DNA of 64,000 nt. Origin: Methylococcales bacterium. Its GTDB lineage: Bacteria; Pseudomonadota; Gammaproteobacteria; Methylococcales; Methylomonadaceae. Under the pieces are notes generated by a model, which ran no database searches, was not told the origin of the DNA, and was given only the letters and a program-made list of their open reading frames with translations. Below, in pieces: positions 18,695 to 28,767 of the stretch (positions are counted from its first letter, which is position 1; each line of letters opens with the position of its first letter). Position numbers and translations under genes: made by a program. Location: positions 1 to 64,000 of the forward strand of contig JAQTUW010000016.1 in assembly GCA_028707085.1 (NCBI GenBank), given 5' to 3'.

Positions 18695-20116
18695 TCACTT
18701 TTTGATGTACAAATCCGTGATAGTGCCTTCCATCATCTCCGCGGCAAAGGCAAATGTTTCGGACAGGGTGGGATGGGCATGAATGGTCAGACTGATATCT
18801 TCGGCATCGGCCCCCATTTCCAGCGCCAGCACAGCTTCGGCTATCAATTCGCCCGCACCTGGCCCCACTATGCCGGCGCCCAGCAGACGCCCGGATTCCT
18901 TGTCGCAAATAATTTTGGTCAACCCTTCATTACGACCCAATGCCAGCGAACGGCCGCTGGCCGCCCAGGGAAATACCGCCTTTTCATACTCCACGCCCTG
19001 TTGCTGCGCCTGATTTTCAGTCAGACCCATCCAGGCAATTTCCGGATCGGTATAGGCTACCGAAGGAATGGTCAGGGCATCGAAACCAGCCTTGACGCCG
19101 CTGATGACTTCGGCGGCGATTTTGGCTTCATAACTGGCTTTATGAGCCAGCATGGGATTGCCGACGATATCACCTATGGCAAAAATATGATGTACATTAG
19201 TGCGCTGCTGACTGTCAACCGGAATGAAACCCTGTTCGTCAACCGCCACCCCGGCCTTTTCGGCTGCAATTTGTTTCCCGTTCGGCCTGCGGCCTACCGC
19301 TACCAGCACAGCATCGAACACCTCGGAATTCGGCGCGTTTTTACCTTCGAAACTGACCTTCAAGCCTTCGTCAGTCGGCTCTATGGCCTGTACGCGGGTC
19401 TGCAGCCAGATATTTTCGTACTGTTTTTTGATGCGCCGCTGCAGTGGGGTCACCAGATCCTTGTCGCAGCCCGGAATGATCTGATCCATCAATTCCACCA
19501 CGCTGACGCCGGCGCCCAGAGCATGATAGACGGTCGCCATTTCCAGACCGATGATGCCGCCGCCCACAATCAATAACTTTTTAGGGATACTCTTCAATGC
19601 CAATGCGTCGGTAGAATCCCACAAGCGTTCGTCTTCATTTGGAAACAGTGGAATTTTGCTGGGATGGGAACCCGCTGCAATGATGGCATGGTCAAAACTG
19701 ATGGTTTGCTGACCACCATCGGCTTTCTCCACAACCACCTCGTTTGCTGTGGCGAATTTCCCCACCCCCTGAATCAGAGTGATATGGCGCTGTTTTACAA
19801 GTTTTGCCAGACCCTGATTCAGAGTCTGAGTCACACTTTGTTTCCAGCTTCTGATTTTATCCAGATCGATAACCGGCCGTGAAAAACTGACGCCATGTTC
19901 GGCAAAGGCTTCGGCCTCGTGGATGACCTGCGCGACATGCAGCAGTGCCTTGGAGGGGATACAGCCGACATTCAGACACACCCCGCCCAAAACCGGGTAG
20001 CGCTCCACCAAAACCACTTTTTTGCCCAGATCGGCAGCACGGAAAGCTGCGGTATAGCCACCGGGGCCGCCGCCCAAAACCAGTACCTCCGCGTGGATAA
20101 CAGAATTTGCATCCAT
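18695..20116 (-). CDS. lpdA: Dihydrolipoyl dehydrogenase (E3)
   Basis: FAD flavoprotein that reoxidises the lipoyl groups of the pyruvate dehydrogenase complex. It shows the FAD motif 'VLVLGGGPGGYTAAFRAADL', the redox disulfide 'GGVCLNVGCIPSKALL', a second Rossmann motif 'LLIVGGGIIGLEMA' and the C-terminal catalytic 'IHAHPTLSETF'. I start it at 20116 (MDANSV), because AGGAG lies 7 bases upstream; the track's start at 20155 lies inside aceF. The order aceE-aceF-lpd on one strand with short gaps marks a single operon. Confidence 0.96.
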   Translation of the reverse strand: MDANSVIHAEVLVLGGGPGGYTAAFRAADLGKKVVLVERYPVLGGVCLNVGCIPSKALLHVAQVIHEAEAFAEHGVSFSRPVIDLDKIRSWKQSVTQTLNQGLAKLVKQRHITLIQGVGKFATANEVVVEKADGGQQTISFDHAIIAAGSHPSKIPLFPNEDERLWDSTDALALKSIPKKLLIVGGGIIGLEMATVYHALGAGVSVVELMDQIIPGCDKDLVTPLQRRIKKQYENIWLQTRVQAIEPTDEGLKVSFEGKNAPNSEVFDAVLVAVGRRPNGKQIAAEKAGVAVDEQGFIPVDSQQRTNVHHIFAIGDIVGNPMLAHKASYEAKIAAEVISGVKAGFDALTIPSVAYTDPEIAWMGLTENQAQQQGVEYEKAVFPWAASGRSLALGRNEGLTKIICDKESGRLLGAGIVGPGAGELIAEAVLALEMGADAEDISLTIHAHPTLSETFAFAAEMMEGTITDLYIKK

Positions 20117-20126
20117 AGCCATACTC

Positions 20127-21443
20127 CTACAGTAACAGGCGGCGAATATCGCCAAGATAGTTTTTCAACGCTTCCATGAAACGTGCGCCTTCTGCACCAT
20201 CTATTACACGATGGTCGTAACTCAAATCCAGCGGCAGCATCAGTTTCGGTTCAAAGCCGGAACCGTTCCACACCGGCTGCATCCGGGAGCGGGTCACGCC
20301 CAGGATGGCGACTTCCGGCGCATTGACAATAGGCGTAAATGCTGTGCCGCCGATCCCGCCGAGACTGGAGATAGTCATGCAGCCGCCCTGCATGTCGGCC
20401 GGTTTCAGCTTGCCTTGTCTAGCCAATTCGCTTTTTTCCGCCAGTTCGGTACTGAGCTGGAATACGCCTTTCTTGTCGACATCGCGCAATACCGGCACCA
20501 CCAAGCCATTAGGCGTATCGACAGCGATACCGATATGGCAATAATGCTTGAAAATCTGTCTTTCGCCATCCGCCGACAGTGAGCTGTTGAAAGCCGGGTA
20601 TTTTTGCATCGCCGCCACCAGCGCCTTCATGATGAACACCAGACCGGTAACCTTTACCGCATCTTTAGCCAGACCGGCATTGACCGCCTTGCGGAATTCT
20701 TCCATTTCGCCTATATCGACTTCGTCGTGATAGGTCACCATAGGCAGGTTCAGCCAGACGCGGCTAAGATTCTGTCCGGTCAGGCGTTTGATTTTGCTGA
20801 GCGGCTTTTCCTCAATACTGCCGAATTGGGTGAAATCGACCGCCGGAATCAGCGGAATTCCGGCTCCGATAGCGGCGACTGACGGCGCTGTCAAAGCCTG
20901 CTTGACAAAGCCTTTCACGTCTTCCTTCAGAATCCGGCCTTTTCGGCCCGAACCGGCGGGGATTTTAGCCAGATCGACGCCCAATTCGCGGGCAAATAGG
21001 CGTACGCTGGGCGTGGCATGCGTGCAGCGGGCATTGTTGCCGGCAGGCATGACGGTTTCTACCGGCAGTGGCGCTGTGTCAACCCGGACGGCCTCAATCC
21101 GTGCGGGCTCCGGCAACGAAACGACTTTCGGGACAATTCCACTCTGTTCGGCGGGCGCGGTGGCAGGAACCGTAGCTGGCTTGCCGACTGGCGGCAATTC
21201 ATCGTTAACCTCCAGCGTCACAATCAGCGAGCCTTCGGCAACCTTGTCGCCCTTTTTAATATGTACCTGCTGTACTTTACCTGCAGCGCTGGACGGCAAA
21301 TCCATGGTGGCCTTATCGGTTTCCATCACAGCCAGGGTTTGCTCAGCAACCACTTCATCGCCGGGTTTGATCAGCACATCGACAATATCAATATCGGCGA
21401 CATTACCCAGATCAGGCACTTTAACTTCAATTAAAAAACTCAT
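20127..21443 (-). CDS. aceF: Dihydrolipoamide acetyltransferase (E2 of pyruvate dehydrogenase)
   Basis: Core subunit of the pyruvate dehydrogenase complex. It has a single N-terminal lipoyl domain with the lipoylated Lys in 'METDKATMDLPSSAAG', a Pro/Ala/Val-rich linker, a peripheral-subunit-binding domain at about residues 145-180 ('PSVRLFARELGVDLAKI'), and the acyltransferase core ending in 'LSYDHRVIDGAEGARFM' with the catalytic His. With one lipoyl domain it is shorter (438 residues) than the three-domain E. coli enzyme, which is common outside the enterics. The gap to aceE is 13 bases. Confidence 0.96.
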   Translation of the reverse strand: MSFLIEVKVPDLGNVADIDIVDVLIKPGDEVVAEQTLAVMETDKATMDLPSSAAGKVQQVHIKKGDKVAEGSLIVTLEVNDELPPVGKPATVPATAPAEQSGIVPKVVSLPEPARIEAVRVDTAPLPVETVMPAGNNARCTHATPSVRLFARELGVDLAKIPAGSGRKGRILKEDVKGFVKQALTAPSVAAIGAGIPLIPAVDFTQFGSIEEKPLSKIKRLTGQNLSRVWLNLPMVTYHDEVDIGEMEEFRKAVNAGLAKDAVKVTGLVFIMKALVAAMQKYPAFNSSLSADGERQIFKHYCHIGIAVDTPNGLVVPVLRDVDKKGVFQLSTELAEKSELARQGKLKPADMQGGCMTISSLGGIGGTAFTPIVNAPEVAILGVTRSRMQPVWNGSGFEPKLMLPLDLSYDHRVIDGAEGARFMEALKNYLGDIRRLLL

Positions 21444-21456
21444 GTCTCACTTTCCC

Positions 21457-24135
21457 TTAAATCAGCCAGGGTGCAATTGCTTCCGGATTGATATGGTATT
21501 TTGCAATGGCCACATCGACTTTGGCGGCATCGAATTCACCGCTTTGCGCCAGACAGTACAATGCGGCGACAGCAATATGATACCGATCCACTTCAAAGAA
21601 GCTGCGCAGGTTGGCGCGGGTATCGGAGCGGCCGAAACCATCCGTCCCCAGCACCATGTAAGGTTTTTTGACATACGATCTGATCTGTTCCGCAAAGCCG
21701 CGAATGTAGTCAGAAGCCGCAATGACAGGCCCTCGGCTACCATTCAGGCAAACTTCAACATGAGAAACCCGCGGTTTTTCAGTCGGATGCAGACGATTCC
21801 AGCGTTCGCAGCTTTGACCGTCGCGGCTCAGCTCGGTAAAGCTTGGGCAACTCCACAGATCGGCATCCACGCCCCAGTCGTCATGCAGCAATCCGGCCGC
21901 AGCAATCACTTCCATGAAAATGGTGCCGGAACCCAGTAATTGCACGCAGGGATTTTTACTGTTCGAGCCCTTTTTAAACAGATACATGCCTTTCAGGATG
22001 TCGGCTTCCGCGCCCTCCGGCATGGCGGCCTGTTCATAATTCTCGTTCATCAGGGTGATATAGTAGAAAATATCTTCCTGCTCGACATACATTCTGCGCA
22101 GGCCGTCCTGGATAATCACAGCCAGTTCACAGGCAAAAGTCGGATCATAGGCATAACAGTTCGGCACCGTTGCCGCCATCAGATGGCTGTGGCCGTCCTC
22201 GTGCTGCAGACCCTCGCCGTTCAATGTGGTTCTGCCCGCAGTGCCGCCCAGCAAAAAGCCCCGGGTGCGCTGATCGGCCGCAGCCCAAATCAGATCGCCC
22301 ACCCGCTGAAATCCGAACATGGAATAATAGATGAAGAACGGAATCATGGGTACGCCATGCGTGGAATAGGCCGTGCCGGCGGCAATCCAGTCGCACAGGC
22401 CACCCGCTTCGTTGATGCCTTCCTGCAAAACCTGGCCATGCTTGTCTTCCTTGTAGAACATAAGCTGCTCGGCATCCTGCGGAGTATATAACTGGCCGAC
22501 TTGCGACCAGATGCCAAGCTGCCTGAACATGCCTTCCATACCGAAGGTACGCGATTCGTCAGGCACGATAGGCACGATCCGCTTGCCGATCTGCTTGTCT
22601 TTCACCAGCGTGTTGAGAATGCGGACGAAAGCCATGGTGGTGGAAATTTCATGGCCTTCGCCGGTGCCTTCCAGCAGGGTTTTGAATGTCTCCAACGGCG
22701 GCACTTCCAGCGGATAGGCCCGGGTGCGGCGCGCCGGCAGATAACCGCCCAGCTCGACCCGCCGCTGGCGCATGTATTTGAGTTCTTCCGAATCTTCGGA
22801 AAAACGCAGATACGGCAAATTAAGCAACTCCTCGTCGCCGACCGGTAACTGGTAGCGGTCGCGGATGCGTTTGATGGACTCCATGCTCATCTTCTTCTGC
22901 TGATGGCTGGTGTTTTGCGCCTGACCCGAATCGCCCATGCCGTAACCCTTGATGGTTTTGGCAAGAATGACGGTGGGCTGGCCTTTGTGATTAGCTGCGG
23001 CCTGATAGGCGGCAAACATTTTGATGGTGTCGTGGCCGCCGCGGTTCAATTCCCAGATGTCATAATCGGTGTAGTCTTTAACCAGTTCCTGCAATTCCGG
23101 GGTGTTGAAGAAATGCTCACGGACATAAGCGCCATCCTTGGATTTGAAAGTCTGATAGTCGCCGTCCACGCATTCCATCATCCGTTTGACCACCAAGCCC
23201 TTTTTGTCGCGAACCAGAATCGGATCCCAGCGCCGCCCCCAGATAACCTTGATGACATTCCAGTTGGCGCCGCGGAAATTGCTTTCCAGTTCCTGAATGA
23301 TCTTGCTATTGCCGCGCACAGGGCCATCCAGCCGTTGCAGGTTGCAGTTGACCACAAAAATCAGATTATCCAGCTTCTCGCGGCCGGCCATGCCAATGGC
23401 GCCCAGGGTTTCCGGTTCGTCGGTTTCGCCATCGCCCAAAAATGCCCAGACCTTGCGGCCTTCGGTATTGCTTAAGCCCCTATCCTGCATATAGTGCATG
23501 AAACGGGCCTGATAAATCGCCATGATGGGCCCCAGCCCCATGGATACCGTGGGAAACTGCCAGAAGTCCGGCATCAGCCAGGGATGAGGATAGGAAGACA
23601 AACCATGCCCGCCGACTTCCTGACGGAAATTATCCATTTCCGCTTCGCTCAGGCGGCCCAGCAGGAATGCATGGGCATAAATACCGGGTGCGGAATGCCC
23701 CTGAGTAAAAACCAGATCGCCGCCATGCTTGTCGGAAGGTGCATGCCAGAAATGATTCTGGCCGACATCGTACAAGGTGACGGCAGAAGCGAAACTGGCG
23801 ATATGGCCACCCACATTGGTGTGCTTGTTGGCGCGCAGCACCATCATCATCGCATTCCAGCGCACATAGGAACGAATAGTCCGCTCGACATCGGTGTTGC
23901 CTGGAAACTTGGGCTGCTTATCGACCGAAATGGTATTGATGTAGGCCGTGTTGGCCGAAAAAGGAATATCTGAACCTGACTGCCTGGCGATGCTGACCAG
24001 TTTCTCAATCAAAAAGCTGGCGCGATCACTACCTTCTTTTTCTATGACCGCTTCCAGTGCTTCCATCCATTCTCTGGTTTCATCAGGATCGATGTCTGGT
24101 ATGCCGGTAAGGTCTGTATTTAAACTGTTGCTCAT
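21457..24135 (-). CDS. aceE: Pyruvate dehydrogenase E1 component, homodimeric type
   Basis: Thiamine diphosphate-dependent decarboxylase that commits pyruvate to acetyl-CoA. The cofactor motif begins at 'GDGETDEPE', and 'GHGLSSYPHPWLMPDFWQFP' is a typical E1 segment. I start it at the ATG at 24135 (MSNSLNTDL), which has AGGCA upstream; the track's longer start at 24201 adds 22 residues that do not look like E1. The resulting 892 residues fit the homodimeric family. It is the first gene of the aceE-aceF-lpd operon and is transcribed divergently from cca. Confidence 0.96.
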   Translation of the reverse strand: MSNSLNTDLTGIPDIDPDETREWMEALEAVIEKEGSDRASFLIEKLVSIARQSGSDIPFSANTAYINTISVDKQPKFPGNTDVERTIRSYVRWNAMMMVLRANKHTNVGGHIASFASAVTLYDVGQNHFWHAPSDKHGGDLVFTQGHSAPGIYAHAFLLGRLSEAEMDNFRQEVGGHGLSSYPHPWLMPDFWQFPTVSMGLGPIMAIYQARFMHYMQDRGLSNTEGRKVWAFLGDGETDEPETLGAIGMAGREKLDNLIFVVNCNLQRLDGPVRGNSKIIQELESNFRGANWNVIKVIWGRRWDPILVRDKKGLVVKRMMECVDGDYQTFKSKDGAYVREHFFNTPELQELVKDYTDYDIWELNRGGHDTIKMFAAYQAAANHKGQPTVILAKTIKGYGMGDSGQAQNTSHQQKKMSMESIKRIRDRYQLPVGDEELLNLPYLRFSEDSEELKYMRQRRVELGGYLPARRTRAYPLEVPPLETFKTLLEGTGEGHEISTTMAFVRILNTLVKDKQIGKRIVPIVPDESRTFGMEGMFRQLGIWSQVGQLYTPQDAEQLMFYKEDKHGQVLQEGINEAGGLCDWIAAGTAYSTHGVPMIPFFIYYSMFGFQRVGDLIWAAADQRTRGFLLGGTAGRTTLNGEGLQHEDGHSHLMAATVPNCYAYDPTFACELAVIIQDGLRRMYVEQEDIFYYITLMNENYEQAAMPEGAEADILKGMYLFKKGSNSKNPCVQLLGSGTIFMEVIAAAGLLHDDWGVDADLWSCPSFTELSRDGQSCERWNRLHPTEKPRVSHVEVCLNGSRGPVIAASDYIRGFAEQIRSYVKKPYMVLGTDGFGRSDTRANLRSFFEVDRYHIAVAALYCLAQSGEFDAAKVDVAIAKYHINPEAIAPWLI

Positions 24136-24471
24136 TACGGTGCCTGGTAAAATCGTTGGACAAACTGTTAAAAGGATACCTGAATTGACTGGTTTGAGCA
24201 TGTTTTTTTACAAGTCTCCGGCCCGACAGACCGGGCGATCCGCCGAACGAAAGCCGTTATGCCGCATCGGCGGTCTCCGGGCGGGCAAACTTAAGATACC
24301 GGGCTTTGTGATATGCCGTTTCCGGCAGACATTGCCAACAGATCTGGCGAATAACCGCTCCAGGTTTTTAGGACGATGGATAAAGCACGCCGCGCCAGAT
24401 TCCCTTTCGCCACAGTGTCGCCACGCTTTATACTAGGGTAATATTTTTACACTATAAGGCAAGTCGCATCG
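24136..24471. promoter_or_regulatory. Divergent aceE/cca intergenic region with imperfect inverted repeat
   Basis: The 336 bp between the aceE and cca starts hold no gene. Near 24427-24458 an AT-rich imperfect inverted repeat (CTTTATACTAGGG ... ACACTATAAGG) lies about 15-45 bp before cca, with TATA-like hexamers facing both ways. It could carry a promoter or operator for either gene. I could not fit a convincing -35/-10 pair. Confidence 0.35.
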
Positions 24472-25728
24472 ATGAAAACTTATCTGGTCGGCGGCGCAGT
24501 GCGTGATCGTTTGCTGGATTATCCGGTCAAGGAATACGACTGGCTGGTCATAGGCGAAACCGAGGCGTCCATGCTGGCGCAGGGCTTCCGGCCTGTCGGC
24601 AAGGATTTCCCGGTATTTCTGCATCCGATCAGCCATGACGAATATGCACTGGCGCGTACCGAACGCAAAACCGCGCCCGGCTATAAAGGTTTTGCAGTAC
24701 ACGCCACGCCGGACGTCACGCTGGAGGAAGATCTGCTGCGCCGCGATCTGACCATCAACGCCATGGCGATGGACACGGATGGGGTGCTGATCGATCCGTT
24801 CCGCGGCCGGGACGATTTGCAAAATCGCCTTCTCCGCCATGTCTCCCCGGCATTCAGCGAAGATCCGGTGCGGATACTCAGAGTTGCCCGCTTTGCGGCC
24901 CGATACGCCCATCTGGGCTTTAAAGTCGCCACGGAAACCCTGACCCTGATGCAGGACATGGTGGGCCAGGGCGAAGCCAATCATCTAGTGGCGGAACGGG
25001 TCTGGGCCGAATTGTACAAGGCCTTGCAGGAAGCCACGCCTGCCGCCTTTTTTCAGGTGCTGCGCGAATGCGATGCATTAGAAGTCATTTTCCCGGAAAT
25101 CGACGCCTTGTTCGGGGTGCCGCAACCGGAAAAACACCATCCGGAAATCGACACCGGCATCCATACTCTAATGGCGCTGGAACAGGCCGCAGTTTTGACG
25201 ACAGACCCGGAAACCCGGCTGGCTGCCCTGCTTCACGACCTTGGCAAGGCCAGAACCCCCAGCCGGTACTGGCCGAGTCATCATGGCCATGAACTTGGCG
25301 GCTTGCCGGTTCTGAACAGTTTTTGCGAACGGCTCAGGGTACCGAAATCATTCAAAAACCTTTGCGCCCATGTCATGCAATATCATAGTCACTGTCACCG
25401 GGTGCTGGAATTACGCCCGGACACCCTGGCCGACATGTTACAGGCGATAGGCGCCTTCAAACCGGATAACCGTCTGCAATGCTTTATCCTGGCCTGCGAA
25501 GCCGATGCCCGCGGCAGAACCGGCCTTGAAAACCGCGCCTACCCGCAAGCCGATTATTTACGGCAGGCGGCGCAAGCGGCAAATACAATCGACACCACAT
25601 CAATCATGCAGAACCCGCTCAAAGGCCCGGAGATCGGCGCCGCCATCAGGCAATTGCGGATTGCAGCCATTCGGGATTTTAAAAAACAATATTTCTCGCT
25701 ATCCGTAAGCGAAGCTAGTAACAACTAA
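24472..25728 (+). CDS. cca: Multifunctional CCA tRNA nucleotidyltransferase with HD domain
   Basis: Adds and repairs the 3' CCA end of tRNAs. The N-terminal nucleotidyltransferase has 'YLVGGAVRDRLLDYP' and the 'EYDWLVIGE' acidic pair, followed by 'RRDLTINAMA' and 'RILRVARFAARY'. The C-terminal HD domain is intact ('LAALLHDLGKARTP', 'HHGHELGG'), which gives the phosphatase and phosphodiesterase activities of the gammaproteobacterial enzyme. Length (418 residues) is typical. Confidence 0.96.
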   Translation: MKTYLVGGAVRDRLLDYPVKEYDWLVIGETEASMLAQGFRPVGKDFPVFLHPISHDEYALARTERKTAPGYKGFAVHATPDVTLEEDLLRRDLTINAMAMDTDGVLIDPFRGRDDLQNRLLRHVSPAFSEDPVRILRVARFAARYAHLGFKVATETLTLMQDMVGQGEANHLVAERVWAELYKALQEATPAAFFQVLRECDALEVIFPEIDALFGVPQPEKHHPEIDTGIHTLMALEQAAVLTTDPETRLAALLHDLGKARTPSRYWPSHHGHELGGLPVLNSFCERLRVPKSFKNLCAHVMQYHSHCHRVLELRPDTLADMLQAIGAFKPDNRLQCFILACEADARGRTGLENRAYPQADYLRQAAQAANTIDTTSIMQNPLKGPEIGAAIRQLRIAAIRDFKKQYFSLSVSEASNN

Positions 25729-25884
25729 AAAACGCATCGCAGCCCGCTCCGTCTTGTTAGCCTCGCCCGGGCGAATCAATTCATGGATATGTGTCCAAAT
25801 TCCGGATAAAAAACCGACTTAATACCTCCAGTCAAGTAAAATAGACAAATATGAAAAATTCGACCGCCAAAACAGGACATCAGA

Positions 25885-26751
25885 ATGCTTAGTTACCGTC
25901 ATGGCTTTCACGCCGGCAACTTTGCCGATGTCTTGAAACACTGCCTGATCTCACTGGTTATTACTGCCTTAAAACAGAAAGACAAGCCTTTTGTCTATAT
26001 AGACACCCACGCCGGAGCCGGTAAATATTCCTTTAAATCCGAACTCGCCCAAAGAACCGGCGAATATCAGCAAGGTATCGGCCGGGTATGGGACAATCCG
26101 CAGCCACCGACGGAAATGAAAGACTATCTGGCGGCTATTCGCGCCGAAAATACCGGACGCCAACTGGTGCGTTATCCCGGTTCGCCGCAACTGGTTCGCC
26201 GTTTGATACGAACCCAGGACAGAATGCAGCTTTCCGAACTGCACAGTACCGATTTTGAAGCACTGCAGCAGCTGTTCGCCCAGGACAAACAGGTCGGCAT
26301 CGCCCGGGAAAATGGCCTGGAAATGCTGGAAAAGAAATTGCCTCCCATCCAAAAACGCGGTTTTATCCTGATTGACCCCAGTTACGAAATGAAAGCCGAT
26401 TACAATCAGGTGGTGCAGACCCTGAAAAGCGCCCACAAGCATTTCGCCACCGGCATTTATGGGCTTTGGTATCCGGTCATCGACCGCCAGATCACCGAAC
26501 GCATGTTGCTGCAGCTTGAAACAAGCGGCATTCCCCGGCAGTTACGCATAGAACACTGCGTTACCGCCGACGGAGCGATGCGCGGCATGACAGGTTCTGG
26601 TATGCTGTTTATAAATCCGCCCTGGCAGCTCGCCAGCCAGGCGGAAAACCTGTTGCCCTGGCTAAATCGGATACTGACGAATAACCAGGGGCATTGGAAA
26701 GTAGAATGGCAAGTACCTGAATCGGTTGCGGAGAGGACTGAAAGGAATTAG
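25885..26751 (+). CDS. rlmJ: 23S rRNA (adenine(2030)-N(6))-methyltransferase RlmJ
   Basis: Methylates A2030 of 23S rRNA. The 288-residue protein begins 'MLSYRHGFHAGNFADVLKH', the family signature, has 'YIDTHAGAGKYSF' as the SAM loop, and the catalytic 'ILIDPSYEMKADY' (DPPY-type, here DPSY). AGGAC lies about 7 bases before the ATG. The following small membrane protein gene starts two bases after the stop codon, so the two are probably cotranscribed. Confidence 0.95.
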   Translation: MLSYRHGFHAGNFADVLKHCLISLVITALKQKDKPFVYIDTHAGAGKYSFKSELAQRTGEYQQGIGRVWDNPQPPTEMKDYLAAIRAENTGRQLVRYPGSPQLVRRLIRTQDRMQLSELHSTDFEALQQLFAQDKQVGIARENGLEMLEKKLPPIQKRGFILIDPSYEMKADYNQVVQTLKSAHKHFATGIYGLWYPVIDRQITERMLLQLETSGIPRQLRIEHCVTADGAMRGMTGSGMLFINPPWQLASQAENLLPWLNRILTNNQGHWKVEWQVPESVAERTERN

Positions 26752-26753
26752 CA

Positions 26754-27218
26754 ATGATTAGAAAAAATGTCGATCTCATCATCGTCGCTTTAATTACGAC
26801 ATCGCTTATCCTGTACGATGTTACTTTCGAATTGCTGGAAGAATTTTTTCATCTGCTGTTCGAAGTGCTGCACAATCTGTTCGAATGGGTTGAACTGGGC
26901 GTGGAAGAAGTGGTCGAATTCGGGTTTCACTTCCTGGATATCGGCGAAACCGTGGAATATCTGTTCATTACCGAACGCCACGGCAGCCAGGTTGTGACCT
27001 TTTATTTTCTGATGGGCGTCATCGGCTACGGCATATACAAACTGGCCAAATTCGCCCCGGGTACTTATCGCTATCTGCAACGCTCCATGCTGATGTCATG
27101 GATACGCCGAAAAACCCAATGCCAGCTTTTCTGGCATTCCCAAACACAGATACGAAAAGTAATTCTGCTTGTTAGCGCTGCGAGCATCCTGCTGCTCCTG
27201 CTATTTATCATTATCTGA
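26754..27218 (+). CDS. Unknown small membrane protein
   Basis: I do not recognise this 154-residue protein. It has an N-terminal hydrophobic segment (residues ~7-22), then an unusual stretch rich in Glu, Phe, His and Leu (about 25-65, such as 'LEEFFHLLFEVLHNLFEWVE') that should form acidic amphipathic helices. A second membrane segment lies near 80-98, a basic region at 105-140, and a C-terminal hydrophobic tail 'LLLLLFIII'. AAGGA lies 7 bases before the ATG, and the gene follows rlmJ by two bases, so it is likely real. It sits just before tldD-pmbA, which gives no functional clue by itself. Confidence 0.75.
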   Translation: MIRKNVDLIIVALITTSLILYDVTFELLEEFFHLLFEVLHNLFEWVELGVEEVVEFGFHFLDIGETVEYLFITERHGSQVVTFYFLMGVIGYGIYKLAKFAPGTYRYLQRSMLMSWIRRKTQCQLFWHSQTQIRKVILLVSAASILLLLLFIII

Positions 27219-27254
27219 TTCCCCGCCTGCATAAGCCAATAGTTTACCAAACTC

Positions 27255-28694
27255 ATGCCATTACTCGAACAAGTCAAACACGCCATACTCGCTCCCAGCG
27301 ACCTGCAAATCCGGAATATAGACAGCATTATCGCCACCCTGCTCAGCACGCCGGTCGATGTGGCGGATGTGTATTTTCAGTCCAGCCATTTTGAATCCTG
27401 GTCGCTGGAAGGTGGCATCATCAAGGAAGGCACTCACTCCATCGAACGCGGAGCCGGAGTTAGAGTCGTCAGCGGCGACAAAACCGGCTTTGCCTATAGC
27501 GACCGCATTGAGCTGCCGATTTTGCTGGAAGCGGCGAAAAATGTAAAAGCCATCGTCAGACATGGACAAAACGCCCAAACCCGAATCGAAACCGCCGGCA
27601 GCCGGCCTCAGCTTTACCCGTCCGCCAATCCTCTAAAATCGCTGGCGGATCAGCAAAAAATCGATCTACTGAAACGCATAGACAGCGAAACCCGCAAGCT
27701 GGACAGCCGAGTCGAAGAAGTCATGATCAGTCTGGTCGCCGCTTACGACAATATCCTGGTCGCCAACCAGGACGGTTCGCTGGCTGCCGATGTCAGACCG
27801 CTGGTCAGACTGAATGTGAGCGTGATTCTGGTGGAAGACGGCCGCCGAGAACAAGGCAGCATGGGCGGCGGCGCACGTCACGATTACAGCTATTTCATGG
27901 AAGGCGACAGAGCCCTGGATTACGGCCGTGAAGCGGTGCGCCAGGCGCAAGTCAATTTGCAGGCCGAAGATGCGCCGGCCGGCAACATGACGGTGGTGCT
28001 GGGCCCAGGCTGGCCGGGCATCCTGTTGCACGAAGCCATCGGCCATGGGCTAGAAGGCGACTTTAACCGGAAAGGCACCTCCGCCTTTAGCGGCAGAATA
28101 GGCGAGCGGGTGGGGTCTGAGCTCTGCACCGTCGTGGATGACGGCACATTGCCGGGCCGGCGCGGTTCGCTGAGCATGGACGACGAAGGCACGCCCTGTG
28201 AAAACACCGTCCTGATTGAAAAAGGCATACTCAAAGCCTATATGCAGGACAAACTCAACGCCAGACTGATGAACGCAAAATTGACCGGAAATGGCCGCCG
28301 CGAATCCTATGCACACCTGCCGATGCCGCGCATGACCAACACCTATATGCTGCCGGGCGAAAGCGATCCCGAAGAGATTATCCGCTCGGTCAAAAAAGGT
28401 CTGTACGCCCAAAACTTCGGCGGCGGTCAGGTCGATATTACCTCTGGAAAATTTGTATTTTCCGCCAGCGAGGCTTATCTGATCGAAAACGGCAAGATCA
28501 CCCGCCCGGTAAAAGGCGCAACATTGATAGGCAACGGCCCGGACGTATTGACCAGAGTATCCATGGTTGGCAACAATATGCAACTGGACAGCGGTGTCGG
28601 CACCTGCGGCAAGGACGGTCAGAGCGTACCGGTTGGTGTCGGCCAGCCGACCCTGAAAATTGACGGACTGACCGTCGGCGGCACCAGTGTCTGA
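27255..28694 (+). CDS. tldD: Metalloprotease subunit TldD
   Basis: One half of the TldD/TldE (PmbA) heterodimeric zinc protease, which degrades unfolded peptides and in some bacteria matures microcins or acts on the CcdA antitoxin. The zinc motif is seen as '[16 protein letters not shown]' (HExxxH). '[20 protein letters not shown]' is the conserved C-terminal segment. The 479-residue length is normal. The partner pmbA follows after 73 bp containing a small GC hairpin. Confidence 0.95.
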   Translation: MPLLEQVKHAILAPSDLQIRNIDSIIATLLSTPVDVADVYFQSSHFESWSLEGGIIKEGTHSIERGAGVRVVSGDKTGFAYSDRIELPILLEAAKNVKAIVRHGQNAQTRIETAGSRPQLYPSANPLKSLADQQKIDLLKRIDSETRKLDSRVEEVMISLVAAYDNILVANQDGSLAADVRPLVRLNVSVILVEDGRREQGSMGGGARHDYSYFMEGDRALDYGREAVRQAQVNLQAEDAPAGNMTVVLGPGWPGILLHEAIGHGLEGDFNRKGTSAFSGRIGERVGSELCTVVDDGTLPGRRGSLSMDDEGTPCENTVLIEKGILKAYMQDKLNARLMNAKLTGNGRRESYAHLPMPRMTNTYMLPGESDPEEIIRSVKKGLYAQNFGGGQVDITSGKFVFSASEAYLIENGKITRPVKGATLIGNGPDVLTRVSMVGNNMQLDSGVGTCGKDGQSVPVGVGQPTLKIDGLTVGGTSV

Positions 28695-28724
28695 ATACTG
28701 CCGGCTCGCCATTTGCCAACACCA

Positions 28725-28741
28725 GCCGGCTGCAAGCCGGC
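28725..28741 (+). repeat. Small GC-rich hairpin between tldD and pmbA
   Basis: GCCGGC-TGCAA-GCCGGC forms a perfect 6-bp stem with a 5-base loop. It lacks a T tract, so it is unlikely to end transcription. It may affect mRNA stability between the two genes. Confidence 0.5.
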
Positions 28742-28767
28742 GACCCCCAACCTAAAGAGACATTACC

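Noticed and set aside
20788-21939. 383-aa plus-strand ORF opposite aceF/aceE
   Set aside because: It is antisense to two well-supported genes and spans their junction; Ser/Thr/Ala-rich low-information sequence.
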